Below, one piece after another: positions 1 to 5,256 of a stretch of DNA of 6,212 nucleotides. The notes below the pieces were generated by a model. The model did not search any database. It was not told the origin of the DNA and saw only the letters and a program-made list of their open reading frames with translations. Made by a program: the position numbers and the translations under genes. Source of the DNA: Pseudomonadota bacterium (lineage in GTDB: Bacteria > Pseudomonadota > Alphaproteobacteria > Rhizobiales > Xanthobacteraceae); the NCBI GenBank assembly GCA_023432845.1, contig JAEZEY010000479.1:1-6212 (forward strand). Reading direction: 5' to 3'. Numbering within the stretch: the first letter of the stretch is position 1; the number at the start of each line of letters is the position of its first letter.

Positions 1-371
1 GCCGCCACGCGTGGCGCCTTGACGATGACCGACGGTGCCGGCGCGAGCCCGGCGCGCACCATCTCATTCTGGCCGCGAGCCATCGGCGCCGAGGTTTCGT
101 TCATCTGCTCACGCAGGTCCCAGGTCGCCAGGTTGCAGACGAACTCGCCGGTCTCCTCGATGAAGGCAACGGAGTCCTTGTGACCTTCGCTGGCGAACAT
201 CACCAAATTGGGCCGGCTGTTGACGCCATTGAAGAACGAGTAGGGCGCGAGATTGACTTCGCCTTTGGCGCTCATCGACGTGATCCAGCCGATGGGGCGC
301 GGCGCGACGATGGCCTTGAACGGGTCGTGCGGCAGGAGGTTGCGGTCGCGCTTCTCCGGTTCGTAGAACAT
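1..371 (-). CDS. Flavin reductase-family protein (FMN-binding split barrel), 3' end cut by window edge
   Basis: Translating the minus strand from the ATG at 371-369 gives about 123 residues without a stop, beginning MFYEPEKRDRNLLPHDPFKA and running off the left edge. The segments IVAPRPIGWITS (residues about 21-32), NLAPYSFFNGV, RPNLVMFA, KDS and TGEFVCNLA match the flavin reductase/DIM6-NTAB family. Members bind FMN in a split barrel and reduce flavin or act as small flavin-dependent oxidoreductases in the cytoplasm. The physiological substrate cannot be read from this fragment. The start overlaps the stop of the upstream nitroreductase by one base (TGATG), so translation is probably coupled and the two genes share an mRNA. 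Full-length relatives are about 200 residues, so roughly 80 are missing. Seen: motifs and overlap. Known: family fold and cofactor. Inferred: function linked to the nitroreductase. Confidence 0.85.
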   Translation of the reverse strand, partial: MFYEPEKRDRNLLPHDPFKAIVAPRPIGWITSMSAKGEVNLAPYSFFNGVNSRPNLVMFASEGHKDSVAFIEETGEFVCNLATWDLREQMNETSAPMARGQNEMVRAGLAPAPSVIVKAPRVA

Positions 372-949
372 CAACCGCGTGCCCCGTCGTAATATGTGAC
401 GATGGTGTCGAGCTTCGGCCGCTCGCGGTCCTCCGGCGGCTTCAGGGCCTTGCCGATATAAATAAAGCCGGCGATGCGCTCCTGTTCGGCGAGGCCGAGC
501 GCGGCCATCGCGGCGCGGTCGAAGGCAAACCACTCGGTAAGCCAGCTTGCGACGTAGCCCATGGCATGCGCCGCGGTCAGCAGGTTCATGCAGGCGGCAC
601 CCGCCGAGAGCTGCTGCTCCCATTCGGGGATCTTCACATGCGGCGCGGCACGGCTGACGACGGCAATGACGAGCGGCGCGCGGGCAAGACGGCGGCGTTC
701 GAATTCGATTTGCTCGGACGTCGCGTCGGGCCGGCTCGCGCGAAAGACCTCGGCGATCGTCTCGCCGGCAGCTTCGCGGGCGTCGCCACTAAAGACAATG
801 AAGCGCCACGGCGCCAGCTTGCCATGGTCCGGCACGCGCGCGGCGATGGTCAGCAAAGTCTCGGTCTCGGCGGCAGACGGGCCCGGACCGGTCATCTCGA
901 TCGGCTTTACGGAGCGGCGGGTTTTGAGGAGTTCTAAGGCTTCGGGCAT
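371..949 (-). CDS. Nitroreductase family protein, YdjA-like
   Basis: This 192-residue protein is close in length to E. coli YdjA (183). It shares YdjA's layout: an N-terminal LELLKTRRSV segment with the FMN-phosphate-binding Arg-Arg-Ser, APDH-type VPDHGKLAPWRF at about residues 39-50, the KIPEWEQQLSAGAACMN stretch near residue 106, and a C-terminal GFIYIGKA segment. Such enzymes are cytoplasmic, usually dimeric FMN oxidoreductases that use NAD(P)H to reduce nitro or quinone-like compounds. The natural substrate is unknown. The ATG at 949-947 is preceded on the minus strand by GAAAG about 8 bases upstream, a weak ribosome site, and the conserved N-terminus begins right after it. It is the first gene of a two-gene unit with the flavin reductase-like gene, and a 377-base gap lies upstream. 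The assignment to the superfamily is firm, and the YdjA-like subgroup is likely. Confidence 0.9.
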   Translation of the reverse strand: MPEALELLKTRRSVKPIEMTGPGPSAAETETLLTIAARVPDHGKLAPWRFIVFSGDAREAAGETIAEVFRASRPDATSEQIEFERRRLARAPLVIAVVSRAAPHVKIPEWEQQLSAGAACMNLLTAAHAMGYVASWLTEWFAFDRAAMAALGLAEQERIAGFIYIGKALKPPEDRERPKLDTIVTYYDGARG

Positions 950-1326
950 TGAAGGCTTTCGGGACGAGTGAATTGCGCGGGCCGCGCACGAACGGGCGGC
1001 GGAGGGCTACACTTCAAATAGTGGCCATGCGACGCGGGCGCAACACGATAGAAGTGCGGCAGGTCCAGTGGAATTGAACCTTACGTCCTCGTGCGACGCT
1101 GCTTTGAAGATCGGTGCCGATAAATGCATTCTACCGCCGCGTCGGAGCACATGGAGTGACACACTCAGATCGCTTGCGTGCTTTCGGCGCCGGCGCTCGC
1201 CCTGGCCAAGGCCTGTCCGGCAGCAGGCGGGGAATCTACACGGTCGCTCGCGCATAGGCATTCGGGACGCGAGCCGATGACGATTGGCTTGAAATCGCCG
1301 CGATTTCGGTCGAAAAGCGGGTCGAT
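950..1326. other. Noncoding gap between divergent transcription units
   Basis: This 377-base stretch separates the minus-strand nitroreductase operon from the plus-strand exported-protein gene, so promoters for both directions should lie here. I found no convincing -35/-10 pair, no GGAAC...CGTT (EcfG-type) site and no tRNA-like fold. A 70-codon open frame at 1068-1280 (GTG start) has no ribosome site and an Arg/Ser-rich, unconserved-looking translation, so I do not call it a gene. The clear structures are a G-centred palindrome at 975-987 and the perfect inverted repeat at 1291-1307, listed separately. Confidence 0.7.
1291..1307. promoter_or_regulatory. Perfect 7-bp inverted repeat just upstream of the exported-protein gene
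   Basis: GAAATCG, a 3-base CCG spacer, then CGATTTC form a perfect inverted repeat ending 19 bases before the ATG at 1327. At DNA level it could be a dimeric regulator's operator, and in mRNA a 7-bp hairpin just 5' of the ribosome site. It sits inside a wider 10-bp inverted pair, GACGATTGGC at 1279-1288 and GCCAATCGTC at 1348-1357, whose pairing would enclose the start codon. The symmetry is seen directly. A regulatory role is inference. Confidence 0.35.
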
Positions 1327-2361
1327 ATGACCGCTGCACACCCATCGGCCAATCGTCGCGTGAAATCCTGGCTTTCCCCGCATTATTGCGGGGTTTTGCT
1401 CGTGCTCGCGGCCATTGGCTTGGTACCGGCCGGCTCTGCCGCCGCACAGAGCAGCTCCAGTTCGCTGTTTTCGGCGACGCCGTCGCTCGGTGCCTTCTCT
1501 GCGCCGCCGGCGCGAGGGGAGGGGTTTGGTGGGGACGCACTGGGCGCGCCACCGCAGGCACCGATGGTCATTCCGCCGACGGCGGCGCCGATGGTGCCGG
1601 CCGGGCAGGTGGCCTTGTCACTGGCGGCCCGCTTTGGCACGCAGTCGGGACCCATCACCGGTGGTCTGACCTGGCGCGTCTATGCAGCGAAGGCCGAGCA
1701 GGGCGGCAACCACCGCCTGATCCGCGAAGAAAAGTCGGCGGCCCCAACGATGGTCCTGCCGGCGGGCAACTACATCATTCATGTGGGCTTTGGACTCGCC
1801 AATGCCGTCAAGCCGGTGACCTTGCGCGGCGCTACCGTGAAGGAAGAATTCGAACTGCCGGCCGGCGGGCTGCGCATCGAAGGCCGCGTCGGTGACGCGC
1901 GCATTCCGGCGGCGCAAATTTCGTTCGACGTGTTCAAGGGCAGTCAGTTCGAGCCCGGCGATCGTCGGCCGATCGCCGAGCATGTCGCCACCGGCGCCGT
2001 GGTCGTGGTGCCGGAAGGCACCTATTACATCGTCTCCAATTACGGCGATGCCAACTCGGTGGTGCGCTCCGATATCCGCGTGCAGGCCGGCAAGCTCACC
2101 GACGTGGTTGTCAATCACCGCGCCGCGATCATCACGCTGAAGCTGGTGAATGAAAAAGGCGGTGAAGCGTTGGCGAACACGGCGTGGTCGGTGCTGACGC
2201 CCGGCGGCGACGTCATCAAGGAATCGATTGGCGCATTCCCGCGCGTGGTGCTGGCCGAGGGCGAGTATCGCGCCATCGCGCGCAATGAGGGCACAGTCTT
2301 CGAGCGCAATTTCACGGTCGTCCCCGGCGTGGACGGCGATGTCGAGGTGCTGGCGCGGTAG
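1327..2361 (+). CDS. Exported protein with three internal beta-rich repeats, function unknown
   Basis: The 344-residue product starts with a basic segment (Arg10, Arg11, Lys13), a hydrophobic core at about 21-37 and an AAA-Q cleavage site near residue 40. This is a Sec-type signal peptide, so the mature protein should be periplasmic or secreted. Cys21 lies within the hydrophobic core and is not a lipobox. A Ser/Pro/Ala/Gly-rich linker follows (about 42-92). The rest resolves into three related units of about 80 residues (94-178, 182-263, 268-342). Each has a strand-rich start, a Trp/Phe-x-Val segment (WRVY 116-119, FDVF 200-203, WSVL 287-290) and a turn of the form LPAGNY (144-149), VPEGTY (228-233) or LAEGEY (309-314). 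The units suggest tandem beta-sandwich domains, loosely like carboxypeptidase-regulatory or PEGA-type folds. No catalytic residues are evident. It lies 34 bases upstream of otsB and may be cotranscribed. I do not recognise a named family. Confidence 0.85.
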   Translation: MTAAHPSANRRVKSWLSPHYCGVLLVLAAIGLVPAGSAAAQSSSSSLFSATPSLGAFSAPPARGEGFGGDALGAPPQAPMVIPPTAAPMVPAGQVALSLAARFGTQSGPITGGLTWRVYAAKAEQGGNHRLIREEKSAAPTMVLPAGNYIIHVGFGLANAVKPVTLRGATVKEEFELPAGGLRIEGRVGDARIPAAQISFDVFKGSQFEPGDRRPIAEHVATGAVVVVPEGTYYIVSNYGDANSVVRSDIRVQAGKLTDVVVNHRAAIITLKLVNEKGGEALANTAWSVLTPGGDVIKESIGAFPRVVLAEGEYRAIARNEGTVFERNFTVVPGVDGDVEVLAR

Positions 2362-2383
2362 GACGCGCGCTTGGTAGTTGAAA

Positions 2384-2390
2384 AAGGGGG
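2384..2390 (+). promoter_or_regulatory. Ribosome binding site that sets the otsB start
   Basis: The purine run AAGGGGG lies 5 bases before the GTG at 2396. It favours that codon over the in-frame TTG at 2378, which precedes the run and has no Shine-Dalgarno sequence, and over the GTG at 2393, only 2 bases away. ATG at 2420 is a further in-frame alternative with weaker upstream purines. Confidence 0.5.
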
Positions 2391-2395
2391 CGGTG

Positions 2396-3184
2396 GTGAG
2401 CGAGGCGTCACACGCGACAATGGAGGTCGAGGAGGCCAATGCTGCGGCCCTCCGATCCTTCGCCGCCCTTGATCCGCGCCAGGTGGCGTTGCTGCTCGAC
2501 GTCGACGGCACCTTGCTCGATATTGGCCCCGCACCGTTCGACGTCGATGTCCCCAATACACTGAAGCACTCCCTCGATAGGCTGATCGAGCTGACGGATG
2601 GCGCATTGGCGCTGGTCAGCGGCCGGCCGATCCGCGATCTCGACATGCTGTTCACTCCACTCGCACTGCCAGCGGTCGGCGGCCATGGCGCCGAGATGCG
2701 GTTGCGCGAAGGCGAGGCGGCGGCCCATGTTGCCGATTTACCCAAGGCATTGCGGGAGCGCCTGATTGCCGCCGTCGACCCGGCAACCGGCGTGGAATAC
2801 GAGGACAAGGGCTACTCTGTGGCGCTGCATTACCGGCGGGCGCCGGAGCACGAAGCGCGGCTGCGCGAGCATGTTGCCGAGAGCCGCGCCGCCTTTCCCG
2901 GCGAAGATACCGAGGTGCTGCCCGGCAAGATGATGATCGAGGTGAAGCGCCCGGGCATCGACAAGGGATTCGGTATTCGCGAGCTCATGCGTCATAATCC
3001 TTTTGTCGGACGTATGCCGGTTTTCATCGGCGACGATGTGACGGACGAGGCGGCCTTTGCAGCGATGCCGGCCTTGGGAGGCCTGAGCTTTTCGGTCGGC
3101 CGCAATCTTGGCGGCCTGAGCGGCATTTTTTCGAGCCCGTCCGAGGTCCGCCGGGCGTTGCGCGAACTTGTGGCGAGAAATTGA
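2396..3184 (+). CDS. otsB: Trehalose-6-phosphate phosphatase (HAD superfamily)
   Basis: OtsB removes phosphate from trehalose-6-phosphate to give trehalose, the second step of the OtsAB pathway in the cytoplasm. From the GTG at 2396 the protein has 262 residues, normal for bacterial OtsB. HAD motif I is DVDGT (35-39), where Asp35 is the expected nucleophile and Asp37 the general acid/base. Motif II is VSGR (74-77) with Ser75. The lysine region is GKMMIEVKRPGIDKG (about 177-191), and motif IV GDDVTDE (212-218) supplies the Mg2+-binding acids. All the expected catalytic residues appear intact. The frame is open back to a TTG at 2378, but the ribosome site supports GTG 2396, and ATG 2420 is also possible. 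The gene lies 34 bases after the exported-protein gene and about 116 bases before otsA, all on the plus strand, which suggests coordinated expression. The neighbouring otsA makes the assignment very secure; only the exact start is uncertain. Confidence 0.95.
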   Translation: MSEASHATMEVEEANAAALRSFAALDPRQVALLLDVDGTLLDIGPAPFDVDVPNTLKHSLDRLIELTDGALALVSGRPIRDLDMLFTPLALPAVGGHGAEMRLREGEAAAHVADLPKALRERLIAAVDPATGVEYEDKGYSVALHYRRAPEHEARLREHVAESRAAFPGEDTEVLPGKMMIEVKRPGIDKGFGIRELMRHNPFVGRMPVFIGDDVTDEAAFAAMPALGGLSFSVGRNLGGLSGIFSSPSEVRRALRELVARN

Positions 3185-3300
3185 ACTTTCACGAGGGGAA
3201 AGCGTTATCGATCAATCATTTGACGTCGCCTGCGACATAAATTTCGCATTTGTTTCCTTAAGCGCGCGGGGGCGTTGCTGAGTTGGGGAGAGTGACAGCA
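3185..3300 (+). promoter_or_regulatory. AT-richer otsB-otsA spacer, possible otsA promoter region
   Basis: The spacer contains a distinctly AT-richer patch (about 3200-3260) in otherwise GC-rich DNA. It includes a TTGACG hexamer at 3220-3225 and the interrupted palindrome GTCGC-CT-GCGAC at 3225-3236. I could not find a properly spaced -10 for the TTGACG, nor a GGAAC...CGTT site of the kind that EcfG uses at stress and trehalose genes in this group. A separate otsA promoter here is plausible from composition and gap length but not demonstrated. Near its right end, GGGGAG at 3285-3290 is the likely otsA ribosome site. Confidence 0.3.
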
Positions 3301-4725
3301 TTGTCGCGGCTTGTGGTCGTATCCAATCGTGTAGGTATTCCCGACGGCAGCGCCCGGGCGGGCGGGCTCGAGGTGTCGATACGGCCGGCGCTCAAGAAGC
3401 GGGGCGGTATCTGGTTTGGCTGGAGCGGCAAGGTGGCCGAGGACCGGACGGGTGCGGCCAAGACCGTCGTGCATGACAAGGTTTCCTACGTCACCATCGA
3501 TCTGCTCAAGGACGACTATGAGGAGTTCTACAGCGGCTTCGCCAACCGGGTGCTCTGGCCAATTCTGCACTACCGGCTCGACCTTGCCGAGTTCACCCGC
3601 CGCGATCTCGGCGGCTATTTCCGCGTCAATCAATATTTCGTCGAGAACCTCGAGCAGGTGCTGCGGCCCGACGACGTGATCTGGGTGCATAACTATCACA
3701 TGATGCCGCTGGCGCAGATGCTGCGCGAGCGCGGCCACAAGAACCGCATCGGCTTCTTCCTGCATATTCCCTGTCCGCCGCCGGAAATCCTCACCGGATT
3801 GCCGAACCACGAGCGGCTTGTCCCGGCGTTGTGCCATTACGATCTGGTTGGCTTCCAGACCGAGAACGACGCCAACAATTTTTCGCGCTACCTCGCCAAC
3901 GAAGTCGGCCTCAAGCGCGCCGGCGACGATGCCTTCCACTACGAAGATCGCGTCGTCCGCATCGGCATCTTTCCGGTCGGCGTCGAGACCGAAGCCTTCG
4001 CGCGACTGGCGCGCCGCGCGGTGAACACCGCATTCGTGGACGAGGTCGTCGCCAGTATGTCCGGCCGTGCGTTGATCATCGGCGTCGACCGCCTCGATTA
4101 CAGCAAGGGCATCCCCGAACGGCTGAATGCGTTCGAGCGCTTCCTCGCCAATTTCCCCGACTGGCGCGGGCTGGTGACCTATCTGCAGATCACGCCGCGC
4201 AGCCGCACCGATATCCGTGAATACGCCGATATCGGCCGCCTGGTCGGTGAAACAGTCGGCCGCATCAACGGCACGTTCGGCGAAGCGTCATGGACGCCGC
4301 TGCGCTATGTCAACAAGACCTATAGCCGCAGTTCACTGGCCGGGCTTTATCGCCATGCGCGCGTCGGCCTGGTTACACCATTGCGTGACGGCATGAACCT
4401 GGTCGCCAAGGAGTTCATCGCCGCGCAGGACCCGGCGAATCCGGGCGTGCTGGTGTTGTCGCGTTTTGCCGGCGCGGCGCGCGAATGCGGCGCTGCGCTG
4501 CTGGTCAATCCCTATGACTCGGAGGGCGTGGCCATTGCCATCAATCGCGCGCTGGGCATGCCGCTCGAGGAGCGTCGCATGCGCCATGAGGCCAACTTTG
4601 CCGCGCTGACCCGCAACGATCTGACGCAGTGGGCGGAGCGCTTCCTCGGCTTGCTCGAGGGTGGGGTGGCGGCAGAGCCTGAGGTCGTGCCCGCGATTCG
4701 GCGCGTCACTGCTGCGACGGCCTAG
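3301..4725 (+). CDS. otsA: Trehalose-6-phosphate synthase (GT20 family)
   Basis: OtsA transfers glucose from a nucleotide sugar (UDP-glucose in E. coli) to glucose-6-phosphate, giving trehalose-6-phosphate. I start it at TTG 3301, which gives MSRLVVVSNRV, the family's usual N-terminus, with GGGGAG 10 bases upstream. The frame is also open from TTG 3283 and GTG 3292. The product has 474 residues, as in E. coli OtsA. Seen in order are Arg10, the GGL loop (21-23), WFGWSG (Trp41), Tyr77, Trp86, Arg264 and Lys269 in RLDYSKG, Arg302, and RDGMNLVAKE (362-371) with Asp363. These line up one-to-one with E. coli Arg9, Trp40, Tyr76, Trp85, Arg262, Lys267, Arg300 and Asp361. The exception is residue 131, Asn in WVHNYH, where E. 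coli has Asp130, a glucose-6-phosphate contact. The family call is certain; full activity is assumed. It follows otsB, which acts on its product. Confidence 0.96.
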   Translation: MSRLVVVSNRVGIPDGSARAGGLEVSIRPALKKRGGIWFGWSGKVAEDRTGAAKTVVHDKVSYVTIDLLKDDYEEFYSGFANRVLWPILHYRLDLAEFTRRDLGGYFRVNQYFVENLEQVLRPDDVIWVHNYHMMPLAQMLRERGHKNRIGFFLHIPCPPPEILTGLPNHERLVPALCHYDLVGFQTENDANNFSRYLANEVGLKRAGDDAFHYEDRVVRIGIFPVGVETEAFARLARRAVNTAFVDEVVASMSGRALIIGVDRLDYSKGIPERLNAFERFLANFPDWRGLVTYLQITPRSRTDIREYADIGRLVGETVGRINGTFGEASWTPLRYVNKTYSRSSLAGLYRHARVGLVTPLRDGMNLVAKEFIAAQDPANPGVLVLSRFAGAARECGAALLVNPYDSEGVAIAINRALGMPLEERRMRHEANFAALTRNDLTQWAERFLGLLEGGVAAEPEVVPAIRRVTAATA

Positions 4726-4827
4726 GAAAGCGTCCTCACAGGCTTCAGCCCTTTATCAAGGTCATGGCCGCACCCGTCGTTTGCGGCTATAAGGTTAGCA
4801 GACTAGTCGATTTGCAAAGGCCTCCCC
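4726..4827 (+). promoter_or_regulatory. Spacer before the cytochrome gene: ribosome site and possible -10
   Basis: AAAGG at 4816-4820 lies 7 bases before the GTG at 4828 and supports that start. TATAAG at 4788-4793 resembles a -10 box, but the expected -35 position (about 4765-4770, TGGCCG) matches the consensus poorly. No clear terminator for otsA is visible in these 102 bases, so read-through from otsA into the cytochrome gene remains possible. Confidence 0.35.
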
Positions 4828-5145
4828 GTGATTGTTCGACCGCTTCTGGCGTCCGTCCCGCTGTTCGCCATTCTTGCCCTGTCTCAACCCGTCGCAGCCG
4901 CCGATGCTTCCAACGGCGAGGTGCTGGCGAAGCGCTGGTGCGCGGCATGCCATATCGTCGCGGCGGATCAGCAGAGCGGCAACACCCAAGCATCGCCATT
5001 CTCGGCCATCGCGCGAAACCCGAATTTCGATGCCGCGCAACTCGCGCTGTTCCTGATGGTTCCGCACCCGGTCATGCCAAGCATGACACTGTCGCGCAGC
5101 GAGGCGGCCGATCTCGCTGCCTACATCAAGACGCAGGGGAAATAG
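4828..5145 (+). CDS. Small exported c-type cytochrome (class I-like, monohaem)
   Basis: The 105-residue product starts at GTG 4828 behind an AAAGG ribosome site. Residues 1-25 form a signal peptide: Arg4, a hydrophobic core LLASVPLFAILAL, and AAA before Asp26. The mature protein of about 80 residues has one haem-attachment motif, CAACH (38-42). A C-terminal stretch, VPHPVMPSMTLSRSEAADLA (78-97), gives the likely sixth ligand Met83 and the last helix, ending AAYIKTQGK. It should be a periplasmic electron carrier after haem attachment by the Ccm system. Its redox partners cannot be named, because no oxidase, dehydrogenase or sox gene is adjacent. It lies 102 bases after otsA and converges on thrS, with a hairpin 7 bases beyond its stop. 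The class is firm, and the specific role is unknown. Confidence 0.9.
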   Translation: MIVRPLLASVPLFAILALSQPVAAADASNGEVLAKRWCAACHIVAADQQSGNTQASPFSAIARNPNFDAAQLALFLMVPHPVMPSMTLSRSEAADLAAYIKTQGK

Positions 5146-5152
5146 CGGCGGT

Positions 5153-5204
5153 CTAGAGTCTCGGCTTTGGTAAAATCAAAGCCAAGACTCTAGCTTTCTG
5201 TTTT
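5153..5204 (+). terminator. Strong hairpin plus T-rich tail after the cytochrome gene
   Basis: The arms 5153-5169 and 5177-5193 pair over 17 positions with a single mismatch (C5162 opposite A5184) around a 7-base loop, GTAAAAT. A T-rich tail follows (CTTTCTGTTTT, 5194-5204). It begins 7 bases after the cytochrome stop, fitting a rho-independent terminator for the plus strand. On the minus strand there is no T-run, so termination of thrS here is less certain. The hairpin is also the first half of a larger repeat element. Confidence 0.7.
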
Positions 5205-5256
5205 GACGCGATTTCTTCATGCAAACCGGTTTCCCTTTCGCTCGAAAACGCTCTAA
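5153..5256. repeat. Two-part palindromic intergenic repeat of the Bradyrhizobium/Rhodopseudomonas type
   Basis: The element has two blocks. The first is the long hairpin opening CTAGAGTCT and closing AGACTCTAG. The second (about 5201-5256) runs TTTTGACGCGATTTCTTC, then the perfect palindrome AAACCGGTTT (5223-5232), then TTTCGCTCGAAAACGCTCTA. From memory, very similar blocks (TTTTGACGCG...TTCTTCACGCGAACCGG...TTCGCTCGAAAACGCTCTAG) recur between genes in Bradyrhizobium and relatives. That recollection is not backed by a search here, and only one copy is in the window. The last bases overlap the thrS stop codon (CTA at 5253-5255, read as TAG on the minus strand). Its function is unknown. Termination or mRNA-end protection is plausible. 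Confidence 0.65.

Noticed and set aside
1068..1280. Possible 70-residue GTG-started small gene in the noncoding gap
   Set aside because: It has no Shine-Dalgarno sequence, an unusual Arg/Ser/Pro-rich tail and no recognisable family.
1387..1392. Cys21 in the exported protein's leader as a lipoprotein lipobox
   Set aside because: The Cys precedes the hydrophobic core, and a normal AAA-Q signal peptidase I site lies downstream at residue 40.
1618..2808. 396-codon open frame on the minus strand across the exported-protein gene and otsB
   Set aside because: It lies antisense to two supported genes in GC-rich DNA, its product is His/Arg-rich without motifs, and plus-strand otsB has intact catalytic motifs. 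It is a composition shadow.
3205..3939. 244-codon minus-strand open frame over the start of otsA
   Set aside because: It is fully antisense to conserved GT20 sequence, with no recognisable motifs or ribosome site. It is a shadow frame.
4741..4756. GGCTTCAGCC followed by CTTTAT as an otsA terminator
   Set aside because: The stem is only 4 bp around a 2-base loop, and the T-run is interrupted. It is too weak to call.
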